Notes under the pieces: model-generated
What the model saw: only the letters and a program-made list of their open reading frames with translations
Databases searched by the model: none
What the model was told of the DNA's origin: nothing
Program-made: the position numbers and the translations under genes
Assembly: GCF_040954835.1 (NCBI RefSeq)
Contig: NC_090716.1
Span: forward strand, 14,259,275-14,323,274
DNA: 64,000 bases
Direction: 5' to 3'
From: Lepisosteus oculatus
Lineage: Eukaryota; Chordata; Actinopteri; Semionotiformes; Lepisosteidae
Shown: in pieces, positions 39,435 through 50,390 of the stretch
Position numbering within the stretch: position 1 is the first letter of the stretch
How the letters are laid out: every line of letters begins with the position of its first letter

Positions 39435-39640
39435 AAAAAATGGCCATTCAGCCCATCTTGATCACTTGATTATAACAGCTAATTGATTTTCCACTTTTTT
39501 TTTAAATGTCTGATGGAATCAATCTCATTATGGCTGAACAATTTGTTCTACTCATGCACCGAAAATAAGAAAAATCCAGCTTTATCTGGATCCAGTACCT
39601 TTATCAAGGCTTATTCTGTGACAAACAGTATGATTCATTT
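39435..39640 (-). repeat. LINE-like 3' fragment (degenerate)
   Basis: Segments such as gccattcagcccatcttgatc, cagctaattgatt and aatctcattatggctgaacaatttgttcta resemble a repeat also present at 53160-53420. Orientation is inferred from the usual appearance of this repeat. Family unnamed. Confidence 0.35.
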
Positions 39641-40209
39641 TGTGAGGAAGCCCGTGAAAAAATGGATTAGGGTTAGCATTAGTTCAGAAAGAACAGAGAC
39701 ATCAAACTGTAAACATATTAAAAAAATTAACTTGGCCTATTTAGTGTGGTGATTCAATAGAAATAACACAAACAAAAAGCTCTTAAATTCTTAAGTTGAA
39801 TTCAGAGCACCTTCTTGTAACCATAGAATATAACACAGAACAGTGGATTTTGACAAAAGATTAAATAAAATGTACACTGCTGGGGATTATTGGTAGGCAG
39901 GGCACATCCATGTGTGGTTTCCATTATTGTCCACATTTTCCATTGTTTCTCAGGTTCAAGCATGCCCTCCCAGAGATGGCTATCATCATATTAAAAACCA
40001 TTCCAACATTCTCTGGAAAAAAATCTTCACAGAGCAAAAGAAAAAAGTGGAAAAAAATTGTCCATGTTTTCGCATGAAGCGCAAAGCACACCAAATACCA
40101 AAAAAAAAGCAAATGAACACACAAAGAAATATTCTTCATAGTAAAAGATAGCTGCATTGTATCATATCATAAATTAAAGTCTTCATGGCTTCAAGATAAT
40201 ACATTGCCA

Positions 40210-40309
40210 TCACTTGTCTGATTCTTTCCATCCCCGAGCATTTCTTCCAAATTTGTATACGAGCCTCCTTCCATCCACGCGCTCAAGAATCTCTCGCTTG
40301 TAGTAGTAT
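40210..40309 (-). CDS. EHF: EHF coding exon 8 (end of ETS domain, stop)
   Basis: Acceptor atttttcag. The exon encodes [20 protein letters not shown] and [12 protein letters not shown], with TGA at 40212-40210. It completes the recognition helix and the beta-hairpin of the ETS domain. Confidence 0.96.
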
Positions 40310-43300
40310 CTGAAAAATATGGACAGAGATGTATTTTGAGTGCTGACCACCTCTGATCCAAGACTTTTGCATTCACTTTGGGAAAACACTGCCATACCCT
40401 TCCAGAAAACAGTGTTCAACCCAACCAAAGAGCTTAAAAAGTCAACTTTATATATAGAGATATAAATAGGTTATATTTCTATACTGTATTTAGGTACTAA
40501 ATATTTAAATAATGTGCTTTTGGTCTCCTCGTTGTTCACATTCTGCCCAGTTCTAACACTTAAGAAAAGAGGCAATCATTACTTTTATTATTTGAGAGTG
40601 TTCCACAGCCAATCAGAAAGAATATTTTTTTCTCGGTTTTCGTCAAATGTCAGTTTTCAAGCTGGCAATGACTTTGACAGAAGAACGATCAATGGCACAC
40701 ATACACAAACACAAGACATGATTGTTGCAAGCTCTTAAAGAAGCTATCCATTTGAAAGGTTCAAGACAAATGATTTATATCAGGGTATATAGAAAATTTA
40801 AAAAATCCTTTATTGAAGACTCAGTTGAAGAAGTACTGTCTCTGCCATCTCCTCAAGACGTGAGCTTTTATTTGTACAGCAGGGGTGTGTCCTTTAGACT
40901 GCTGTTCATCTAATGCCACCTAAATCTTGACAATAGTGTCATTATATCATCCAGGAAAAACGTTTGTATTCTTGCTAATAAAAAGCTTCTTTGAAACAGT
41001 TATACATTTTAAAGTTGACATGAAACAATTACAGACTTATTTCTTAAACCAAAGTTTCAATAAATGACAATATGTATCACTTTTTCAAAACCATAAATTT
41101 ATGAGTAACACCACTATAAATATTTCAACAGTGATTAACTCTGGGAACTGTCTTACAAACATTATTTCCAAAGTAGTTCAGGTGGGGGGCTGCAAAGGAA
41201 CAAGTAATAGGTTTATTCCATGCTGAAAAAAGAAGAAATAAAACACAACGTTTCGGCCGTGGAGCCTTCTTCAGGTGTGAGAGAGACAGGGCAGTAAGCA
41301 AAGGTAATGCAGTGGGAGAACAAAAGCTGGGAGAGATGAGGAGCGAGGGGCGGGAGCAAGGGACAGAAAGAGAGGCCAGTCAGGAGGTGTGAAGTCAAGA
41401 TAGGTGAAGAGAGGTGTGAAATGAAACCTACAATGAATAGAGAGAGTTTAGAAGAAAAATAGTCTGTCATTAAGTGAAGGGGGAATGTGTGATCCTAGAT
41501 GCAGGATAATTTTGGTTTCTGTAGTCTTTCTGATGTACAGTATGAGTTCTGAAAACCGTCTTTGAGAATACAGATGGAGAGATTAGTGTGGTCATGGCCA
41601 TCAGAGGTGAAATGAGAAACAATGGGCTTGGAGAGATCTTTAATCTTCACAGCCCTAACATGTTCTCTGAAGCAGTCTCTGAGTCTCCTTCCTGTTTCCC
41701 CAATGTAGATGGCTGGGCATTTACTGCAAGAGAAACAGTAAATAAGGTTGCTGGAGGTACAAGATGCCACCTGGGTGATCCGGAATTGTCCTGAGGGGCC
41801 TTGAATGAGTGTGGTGGTGGCTGTGTACTTGCAGGTGATACAGCGAGCTCTGTTGCAGGGGAAAGTGCCTGGTGTGGATGGTTGCTGAGGGCGGTCAAGG
41901 GAGCTGTGAAAAAGAAGGTTACGCAGATTAAGTGGTCGGTGATATGAGATGATGGGGTGGTCAGAAAAGGAGGGATCCCCAATGGAGGGATCACCCTGTA
42001 GGATGGAAAAGGTGTCGTTAATAGTCCTGGGGATAGGAAGTGTGTTGGGGTGGTAGGGAAGCACCAAAGGAATGCGGTTGTTACGGCAGGAGTTCCTGAT
42101 TGAGTTGATGGTCTGAGGGGTGTTTTTGGCTCAGGCAAGGGCCCTGTCAATAACACTGCTAGGGTATCCTCTGTTGATGAAAAAGGAGTACATTTTGAGG
42201 GCTTGGTTCTGGAAATAGATGTCATCGCTGCATAATTATTATTGCATATTATTTCCAAAACCGAGTTTGAGTAGATAGATATTGAATAGATACATGGATA
42301 TGATAAAGAGGCTCTATTTTCAGTTTACTCTTAAGATTTGGATTTTGAGAGACTACCATCTTACTGATTAATGCAAATTCAAGCCCTAATAGAATCACAT
42401 TGTAAGACCTTCAAAACTATGATGGTCTATGAACTTGAAAAAATAATAAAAACATATCTTCGGTTCTTATATGCTGCTCTTTGAGAGAAATCTATATGGC
42501 TCTACCTCATGGCACGACTCAGCTTCTCATAGGTCATGCTACTGTTGTTTTTCTTCTTGCCCCAGAGCTGTGCTACGGCCTCTGACTTGAGGAAACGGAA
42601 CACCCCCTCAGACCTGTCCTCCCACTTAATTAGCCCAGGGTTCCTCTCAGGATTCAGCAGGATATCCCGGATGAACTCCCAAAGGTGTGTCCCACGAGGA
42701 TCTGAAGGGGAAACAGAAGAGAAGCTCCATGACATACTTGACCATCTCTCTTATTTTAAATATATTTTGTAGCTAGAGAACACTTGCCAGAAAATATTGT
42801 ATACAGGAATATATGCTGCTGGAAGCTGATGAGATTCAAAATCTAGGCCATGAACAGGTAATCACATTAATTTTACACACTGCATTATTTTAAAATGCAG
42901 TGCACAGGACAACTGTTTACATTCTCAGGAGAGTGATTTATTATCATCATAAAGTAGATTTTTCGTCTCGTCGTCTTAACGCAAAAAACAGGCCCAGGTA
43001 TACATAACAGATGCTGAAGCTTGATAAACCCAAGTAATCCAGGAGTATCAATGAGGGCTGAGAAATTAGACTTACTGTGTTTTTTCATCTGTGAAGTCTG
43101 AGGTCTGCTGTGAAGCTTCTTTGTATCTGGGAACATGAGAGAGGACAATAAAGAGACAATTAGACTCTTTGTGCAATGCAAATCTCCCAGAGCTGCATCC
43201 TGTGGATCCTGAGAGCTGTCAAACTGCAAATCTGCAAAAAATGTCTTTAAAAAGTCTTTGTACTGTATATTAGTTTTTGTCACATCCAAATTTACCTTTG

Positions 43301-46300
43301 CCACATGAGAATATCAAACTTTGTCTAAGACATTGATAAAGTGAGCTTAGATGACTCATTTAAAATAAACTTTGATAAATGAATCAGAGGACACAAATGG
43401 AAAAATGCTGGAAGTTCATTTAAAGCTGATGGCAGGAGTCATAGTCGCCACAAAAGAATATTTGGCTTTGGCTTCTTTTATGAAACAGCAGGATAAGATT
43501 TGTGGAATTCAAATACTCACTCCCAGACGGGCTAGATTGGTTGTAGCCTTTCTTGACATTGTTTACTATACAGTACATCACACAATTAGATAGTTTTCTT
43601 GGATGACCCACCGCACTGAGTAGGGAGAAACAAAGAACTGAGAAACTTGCCATTTTTAAAATGACTCTTCCAATTCACACTTATGGTTTTGTTTGTATGG
43701 CTGAGCTGCTACAATAAAGAATTTAGGTCTTCACCTGGTGTTTCATCTCGCTTTTTAACATAAGAACTACAGTATGTGGATTCACAAAAAATGAATGTAC
43801 TGTTTATTTAAATTTAGAGTCTGCTCATATTTTCTCTTTAATAACTAATTTAACGGGGAACTGCAGTCCTAATTTCTCAGATCGGTGATTACTGTAAATC
43901 TCGGTAACAAATCAAATTAATTGACTGTATCAAAACTTTACAAATTCCGCATTAAGCACAAAATCCTGAAATATGTGAAATTACAGTATGGCCGCCCTTT
44001 TCCATTCCGGGAGAGCGCAGGAGCTTGTGCAAATTGTGATGTGAAGCGGCCCTTCCTGATCACTAGTCACCGTAATGACTACTGTAATGTGATAAACGAG
44101 CGAATAAGGTTGTACTGCAGACATTTCAGCACAGAAATGTTTCAACGTGATCTCTATGTAGATTTAATGAGTAAGCAGTATTTGTCGGCAAAACTGTCTC
44201 AAGGTTGAGATGTATGCAATAGGGCCTTTTCACATCTTTGGAAGTTTTGTTGCCTTGCTCTGAATTGTAGAATACTGTATGGCACTGTGCATACCTGGAA
44301 ATTTCATGATGTAAACAGGATGTTTTACATGTTACTGTGTACTTTTTACTTTCATTGTGGTTTGAAATGTACTCATCATTGCTGTTTCTTTCTAAGTTAA
44401 TAATATAAACATATCATATCAGTTCCTCTTTAACTGCTTCCTGCTACTCAGGTATTTTTCTCTGCTATAGCCCTAGGAGGTGAGATGAGGACACCATTCA
44501 TGTGTCTTTTGAAATGCACCTCTTCAGGCCACGTGTTCTCACTTTACTGAGGAGCAAGAATGGAGAGTCATACAAAGTGGAATTTAGAATCTAGATAGGC
44601 CTGCATGTCCAAGCAGACAGAGTTTGCACATATAGGCCATGGAGAATAAGAAATAATCACCAGTATGAAATATGAAAAGTATGAAACATAACTTTGCTAC
44701 TTGTTCTCTATTCAGAATTTTCATGAGACATCCAAAATCAGCTAGACAAACGAGGTGTATGTTAATGGTGGTCAAACCAAGTCCCACATTTGTGAGAAGA
44801 TTTGTGAAAAATAATAAAATATTGACCTTGCATGTAACAACATGAAACTTTAACATTGGCTGGTCTGAAAGCAAAGTTTCAGGATGGTGAACAGTACTTA
44901 GCCACAGGCTTGCTCAAATTAATTGAATTGCCCAGTAATTCATTAGTCTTTTGTGCTCTTGAATTCATGTTATTGAGAGTATCCTGTAAGATAACAGAGT
45001 TAATTACTTCTTACCTGTACCAGGAGAAGCCGGTGTTGACACAGCAATCGAAGAAGGAAATGGATCCTTGGTTTCGAAAAGATCTGCAATTCAGAAATCA
45101 AGAAATGTTTCAGGTTTGTCTTTCAATTCATTTTTAAATGTAATTGTCAACAGCACTTACTGCATCATACTGTAACAAAATAGATCTGCCTCTTACACAT
45201 GCTTATAACACATCTAGAATTATGTTGTTAACTCATAATATGATGTGACCAACCTAGTTAGTATTCTAGTTCAAACTGATTGCTTTTTTATGTATAGACC
45301 CCATATAGCATACCTGTGTTTGTGCAGCTGTAGAAGCAGCTCTCCTCTTTGTAAGGAAGAATGGAGCATGAAAAATCTAGAAAGAGAAGTGAGAAGCAGT
45401 GAAACCCTAATGAGTTAGAGAAAAGTCCTTGTGCATGAAGGTGGATGGACTTCCAGAATGTGTTAAATTTCCTTTTAACCAGTGCTGGAGTATATGAATT
45501 AGCACCATTCTGTCTGTTTTGAAAGTCTTTTGAATCTTCTTTTTCACACATTTCTAAGATCAAGGGTTCTCACTCTTTTGTGGCTTCATATACTGTACTA
45601 TATTTTACTTTCAATAAGGACCTTCAGTTTAAACAAAAAAAATTCTGCTTTGATAAGAAAAGCAGAAATGCCGGTCAACCACTAATGCTTTCAAAATAGA
45701 CCTGTCATGTGAGCTACTAGTCAAGTGTTTCAGCTACTACGTTTGGTTAGAAAATGACCTCTCTGTTTCCAGAGATCACCTGGATAGTCTCTCAGGCCAA
45801 TGATCTGTGGTATATATTGTGGGAGAAATAATTACTCGAATCACAGTCACATCTCAAATCAATTTATACTTACCGTCTACTTCTGTCTTAATGTCCAGAG
45901 GTGCAAAGAGCTCACTGCCATACTGACCTACAAGATCAGAAAAGATACACTTTGGTTGGCAGGTTACAAAATGGACAAATATGTGACATTTTATCATATT
46001 TTATTCTGTGATCAATTTTGCAGACATTGAGATGTTAAAGAGTTCAAAGAATATGAAGATTAAATAACATATGATTTCTTGATTAAAATATTTCTTGACA
46101 AAAGAAAAGTATTTGTTCTTTCACAGATTTTCCAGACAAGACACGGGATGTTCTTTTTTGTGTTCACTCTTTTTAATTTGTAGTTTCTCCAAACATACCA
46201 TACCTGAATTCTTCAACTGAAGAGTTCTAAAGGTAAGATAAGTTACAAATTTCAGCAAAGACTAAAGAAAAAAATGAACTATGTTAATTGTATGATGTTT

Positions 46301-47785
46301 TCAGACTCATAAACTCAATATTTGGTCGAAGTATCTATGGCAGATACAGCCACAGGTCTTTTTGGTGTCTATTAAGTCTCTATTAAACTCTCTCAAGTTG
46401 CTTAGGGATTGCTTATAGGCAGAGTTTTCAATAGGATTCAAGTCAGGATTTTGAGTGGGCCACATTCTTATTACTAACTCACTCCAATGTAGCTTTGGCC
46501 ATGTGGGTCCTTCTGAAAGGTGCATTTAGTCCCCAGGTTTAGGTCGGAAGCAGAGGTTTTCCTCTAAGACTTGCCAGTGTTTTATTCTATATTCCCAACA
46601 GCCAAGATGAATCATTAGCTGCATACGTGAGGACCAGTATTGCTGGGCAGTGACCCCTACAGTGGGCCAGCATCACACAATCTCTGGTCTACCTGATACT
46701 ACAGGATGCAGGAGAAGTTTGGGACTGCTAAGTTTTTCTGGTATGAGCTTTACCCTTTAGGTACCCAAAATGGGCAGTTTAATAGTTGCTTTTCAATTAT
46801 TCACAGACTGAGATCTCAATAAGTGATTTGACAGATCAGTGGGGAAATGAAATCCAAAGGAACCTCAGGCCCTCACAGATTTCCCCAGTCCTGATTTAAA
46901 ATATCCTGTATTTTTTAATTAATTTTAATGGGTGGGAGCTGTCTTCCTTCCACAGTGCTGGTCCACATACCATTCCACCTGAGCTCTGTGAGGCTCTGGT
47001 AGAGCAGGGGGCCCACGCTGCCGGCTGCCCTGGTGAAGTCCTGGAAGCTCATGGCACACAGCTGCCGGCCGTCAATGTCGAAGTTCTGGAATGGGATGCT
47101 GGTGGCATCGATTTGGTGAACGTCCAGTGTCTGCTGGAGCCACTCCCACACCTGGAACTTAGTCCAGTACTGAGGCTGGGTCTCCTGCTGCCACAGTCGG
47201 CCTGGGAAACCTGAGGCTACAGTTGGCACTAGGAACAATAGAGTTGGGTATTACTAATCATCCAGTGTGTCTTGCAAACAGCCACAGAGCACATCCAAGT
47301 TAACTTAATTATTCTCAGAGCAGCTAAAAGTCCCCAACGTCTGTTTAAAATGCAACAAATATGCAATTCAGATTCTATAGACATTGTTAAATTATTGGGC
47401 GGTGCTCTGTTCACTGATCCTTATTTAACTATGGACAGTTTGTCCATTTTGTTTTACATTAGTGAGTATATGCACAACTTGCAGCCAGATTTCAGGCCCA
47501 CCGAATCACAGAGCTGGTATGAGCACCACTTCTATTTTCTCAGGTACATTGAATTATGCTTGCATGTACTGTATCTTGGACACAGATGTACCTGTTCACA
47601 TACTCATGTAATGTGTAATGCCACACTTAGGAAGTCTGTTTTTTGAGGATGAATGAGAGAACACATTCGGGCTTTGAACCCATACCGTCTGTGCTGGTGT
47701 AGTGTGAACCCCAAGGTCCGGTCAGCTGGCTGTCTACACTGGCGCTGGAGGGGATGCTCATGATACAGCTGGTGTTTCGGACCAT
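40210..47785 (-). CDS. EHF: EHF, ETS homologous factor (complete coding region, 8 coding exons)
   Basis: EHF (ESE-3) is a nuclear, epithelium-restricted ETS transcription factor that binds GGAA sites. The eight exons sum to 891 bp, 296 residues plus stop (human 300), all in phase. Residues about 50-120 form the PNT/SAM domain ([34 protein letters not shown]). Residues about 200-290 form the ETS domain, with recognition helix [14 protein letters not shown] and the DNA-contacting arginines Arg261 and Arg264. The linker between is poorly conserved. EHF is favoured over ELF5 because residues 199-263 ([33 protein letters not shown]) are nearly identical to human EHF and unlike ELF5. The 5' non-coding exon is not certain. 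Confidence 0.96.
41190..42235 (-). mobile_element. Penelope-like element, 5'-truncated, with GIY-YIG domain remnant
   Basis: On the minus strand the translation runs from a [13 protein letters not shown] segment through [13 protein letters not shown]. It continues with two CxxC-type pairs ([16 protein letters not shown]) into [18 protein letters not shown] and [14 protein letters not shown]. This is the linker and GIY-YIG endonuclease end of Penelope-like retroelements. An in-frame TGA at 42133-42131 and a frameshift near 41530 disable it, and the reverse transcriptase is missing. The 3' end (41190-41280) has the gaaacgttgtgtt and ggaataaacctattacttg segments shared with the other copies. Confidence 0.88.
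41243..41278 (-). ncRNA. Hammerhead-ribozyme-like motif in Penelope-like 3' end
   Basis: On the minus strand the order is ACAC, CTGAAGA, a GC-rich stretch (AGGCTCCACGGCC), GAAA, CGTT, GTGT. CUGANGA and GAAA are the two invariant hammerhead core strings. ACAC/GUGU can form stem I, GGC/GCC stem II, and AC/GU an extremely short stem III that would work best as a dimer. Penelope-like elements are known to carry minimal hammerheads. Activity is inference. Confidence 0.5.
42506..42701 (-). CDS. EHF: EHF coding exon 7 (ETS domain, main part)
   Basis: Acceptor ccccttcag and donor gtagag flank it. It encodes [60 protein letters not shown] and SRAM, three ETS helices and most of the recognition helix. 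It splits the Arg264 codon. Confidence 0.97.
43076..43126 (-). CDS. EHF: EHF coding exon 6 (linker, basic end)
   Basis: This 51-bp exon encodes [16 protein letters not shown]. Acceptor gttcccag and donor gtaagt flank it. It ends one base into Asn199, which is completed at the start of the ETS exon. Confidence 0.78.
43127..45014 (-). other. EHF: EHF intron between coding exons 5 and 6
   Basis: This 1888-bp intron contains a GC-richer unique stretch at about 43960-44210, open on the plus strand for 95 codons with no recognised product. No repeat was recognised. Confidence 0.5.
45015..45083 (-). CDS. EHF: EHF coding exon 5 (linker)
   Basis: This 69-bp exon encodes [16 protein letters not shown] and PASPGT. 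The first residues with the split Asp (DLFETK) align with DLLDSK of mammalian EHF. Acceptor aattgcag and donor gtaaga flank it. Confidence 0.82.
45314..45376 (-). CDS. EHF: EHF coding exon 4 (linker)
   Basis: This 63-bp exon encodes [20 protein letters not shown]. Acceptor tttctag and donor gtatgc flank it. Similarity to mammalian EHF is weak (KDENYLYDTNYG), but phase, position and splice sites fit. Confidence 0.75.
45874..45927 (-). CDS. EHF: EHF coding exon 3 (linker)
   Basis: This 54-bp exon encodes [17 protein letters not shown] between split codons. Acceptor cttgtag and donor gtaagt flank it. The DIKTE stretch corresponds to the VIVKTEQ segment in the mammalian protein, a possible sumoylation-type site (IKTE) by motif only. 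Confidence 0.85.
46315..46720 (-). mobile_element. Tc1-like transposase remnant in EHF intron
   Basis: Minus-strand translation includes [13 protein letters not shown], matching the Tc1 transposase signature around the catalytic aspartate. Plus-strand segments such as atatttggtcgaagtatct and aataggattcaagtcaggatt are the familiar Tc1-like sequence read backwards. It is truncated and has no clear inverted termini. Confidence 0.75.
46971..47228 (-). CDS. EHF: EHF coding exon 2 (PNT domain)
   Basis: The acceptor is ttgttcctag and the donor gtatgtg. The 258-bp exon encodes the whole pointed domain: [69 protein letters not shown]. Pointed domains in ETS proteins mediate protein-protein contacts. 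Confidence 0.95.
47686..47785 (-). CDS. EHF: EHF coding exon 1 (start codon)
   Basis: The ATG is at 47785-47783 in the context ggaccATGG. The exon encodes [33 protein letters not shown] and ends one base into Val34, with donor gtatgg. An acceptor ctctttcag ends at 47798, so the exon starts near 47797 and an upstream non-coding exon is implied. This N-terminus differs strongly from mammalian EHF; Met9 is an alternative start. Confidence 0.78.
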
Positions 47786-48344
47786 GGTCCAGTGCTGCTG
47801 AAAGAGTGAGACAGGAAGGATTTCAGGACCTCTGCTACACCCCCTACTGCAATAATAAAATAATCACTCAAAGTTAAATCTCAGTCTGGAGAATGGTGGC
47901 AAATGTATTACTTTTGAGATCATAAGAAGATCCTTCATACACAAGGCTGTACAAAAAGAAAAAATATGATAAAAAGAGGGGTCTTCTTTTATGAGTAGGG
48001 AGACAAAAGGGGGCATTTTTTCACAATTAGGTGAGGGCAGTAAGCAAAGTAAGATTCAGGCTCCATTGTTTTAGCTAAGCACTCTAGAGGGGACAGATTT
48101 AGGAATGAGTGAGACAAATAAACATCACAGCAGCATTCTTGTGCAGTACAATGACACAGTGCAGTACACCAGAGGCAAGAGCAAACTTGAAACTCTGCAA
48201 GTGCACACTCTTGCTGATTCTGCACAAAGAATTTAACATAATTGCATTTTAGTTTTACTTAAACACTTTCAAACATGCAGAGAAACAGTAATGTATGTAT
48301 ACAGTATGTATCTGAGTACAGTTTATATATTTTGCACTATACAT

Positions 48345-48630
48345 TATCCACCCATTTTTAACAACCACTTAGTCCAATACAGGGTCAGAGCCTTATCTAT
48401 CAGACATATGGTGTATGCCAAATACAACCAGGACAAACCAACAATGAACAATGGAGAAATGCCAATTAACCAATTAACTTAGTATATCTTTGGATTTTGG
48501 GGTAAACCAGACCAAAGGGCAAACACCCACATGGATGCAGAAAGAACATTTAAACTTCGTATCAAACTCAGGACCCAAGAGCTGTAAAGAAGCTACTTTA
48601 AGTGCCACACCACTTTGCCAGTCTACGAAA
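48345..48630 (-). repeat. V-SINE-type SINE copy, highly diverged
   Basis: Remnants in minus orientation include ccacttagtccaatacagggtca, gccaattaaccaattaactt and caaacacccacatggatgca. These correspond in order to the V-SINE tail, the ggttaattgg segment and the 5' core. Its divergence is greater than in the other copies. Confidence 0.55.
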
Positions 48631-50282
48631 AGTAGGTCATTTGCATATCGTGACCTTTTAATATTGATGTTAAGTTGTTAACATAAGTAAAATTAACAAG
48701 GGTTTAAAATGTACACACGATGGGTTCCTATGAAGAATATAGAGAAGTCCATGGATCTGATGGCAAAAAATAATAATAGAACAGCTGGTTTATTATGTGA
48801 CCATGTTTCAAATATTTTAAAATATTATAGTTTTTTTAAAACAATCATATATTTTATATGTTCAAATGGAATATTAAAATATGCTTTGTGGAAAAAAAAC
48901 TCCTTTTCATTTTCTATTTGTCTAGTCTTTTGCTTATACTAGAGATATACAAGGAACAGGATGCAGCTTAAAACATCAAGCAACAGTGTTAAATATTTTC
49001 ATTTAAATTGCTAATAACAGAACTGTGTCTCACGATACAAAACAGTATCATAATCTCACATTCATAACTCATAATAATTTTTAAACCTCACATAAAATAA
49101 AAAATATACATGTAGAAAAATTATATATAAATGTATATATAATATAAAATATAGTGTATGTGTCCTATACATACAATATATATTTATAAGAACAGAATCT
49201 GGAATATAGGAAGTTGGTACTTTGGCTCACATATGGTGTGCATGACATACTCCTTGTAGGACTAAGGCAAACAAGTGGACATATAGTACAGTCCTGGAAA
49301 AATGTGAAAATGAAAAAAGTAAATTTCCCAACAAGGCCTCAGAGTTTCACCAGAGCCAGCTATGGAAAACCCCAAGTTTAAAATAAAAAGGGATGCAGGT
49401 ATTAAAAAGGGTAGGGCAGTCCGGCATCTGAGAGAAGGAAAAAGAGACGTCTGTTTGCAAAACAATGCTGCAGGAGCAGAGCAAGCTGAAAGGTTCATAT
49501 GGTTGCAGATTGCTAAGAAGTGTGATGAGCAATCCAGCAATTTATTCATTTCCAGTTTGGTTGTTTAGAACTTTAAAGTGGAGTTGTTTTTTTTGGCTAA
49601 ATTGTGTACTGTACATTTATGAGCAACTGATAACGAAAGCAACACTTGCACAACCTGTTCTCAAACAGCCCCTGTATTGTTTGTTAACTTTCTTTACACT
49701 GTTTGAAGACCATGAACATGGTTTTGAAAAACTGAAGCCAGAGTGACATCACAACTTCATACTGTAAGTGTCTAAAGATAAATACACAGTATATGTTGTA
49801 TTCTTATGTTTTTTAATCATGTTGGTAATAATATTTTATTTAAAAATGCTATTAATATGGAATGTTCCCTTCATAAACCTTAACTCACCATATCTTGAAA
49901 TTGTAAAACAGACAGATTTGCCAACTGGATTAGTCAGACATTTTCAGACTGCCTTTAAATGTAAAATAGTCAACACATATGTTGAATATTATTGTTTGCT
50001 AGATGGAAGAAACTACCTTATTATTTGTAGACAACATAATAATACGTTCAATGAAAAAATGAAGTTTGTTATATACTGTAAAAGGAAATGGTATCTTAAA
50101 TATTTTTCATTAGCCCCATTACATTTTTTTATTTTAAAACAGTCTTAGTCATCAGTTATTTTTGTATTTCTGTCATATTTGGGATAGTCAGTTGTGTGTT
50201 TTTAGATTCACGTTGTGGCTCAGAGCTCTGATCCCTGCGATCTTCCACAGGGGAGGAAGTGTAGGTGGATCCACCCACCGTA

Positions 50283-50390
50283 GAGATCCCGCCCACATTT
50301 GAGATCCCGCCCACATAGAGGTCCCGCCCATATCTGAGATACCGCCCATATTTGAGATACCGCCCCCTTCAAGACCCCACCCACCTTCGA
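50283..50390 (+). repeat. 18-bp tandem repeat (minisatellite)
   Basis: About six units of gagatcccgcccacattt and variants (gaggtcccgcccatatct, gagataccgcccatattt) run in tandem with 16-18 bp periodicity. Most units keep a CCGCCC core. Confidence 0.85.

Larger units (their letters stand above)
20707..40209. other. APIP-EHF intergenic region
   Basis: These 19.5 kb lie between the convergent 3' ends of APIP and EHF. They hold three V-SINE copies (20832-21165, 23858-24196, 34378-34725), one other SINE (28719-28992), a Tc1-like fragment (29008-29570), a Tc1-like MITE (36516-36800) and LINE tails (39435-39640 and, less clearly, 38650-38760). The EHF 3' UTR must occupy the right end, but its poly(A) site was not located. 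No additional gene was recognised. The longest open frame (minus, 32768-32295, 157 codons) has no family signature. Confidence 0.6.
40310..42505 (-). other. EHF: EHF last intron
   Basis: This 2196-bp intron carries the 1-kb Penelope-like fragment (41190-42235) in the same orientation as EHF. No other element was identified in the AT-rich remainder. Confidence 0.65.

Noticed and set aside
43192..43236. Possible extra EHF linker exon on the minus strand (tgcag acceptor, [13 protein letters not shown])
   Set aside because: No GT donor follows in phase, and exons 5 and 6 already join correctly without it.
43921..44208. 95-codon plus-strand open frame inside an EHF intron
   Set aside because: No recognisable domain, antisense to EHF, no flanking exon signals that fit. 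The GC-richer stretch is noted but not called a gene.
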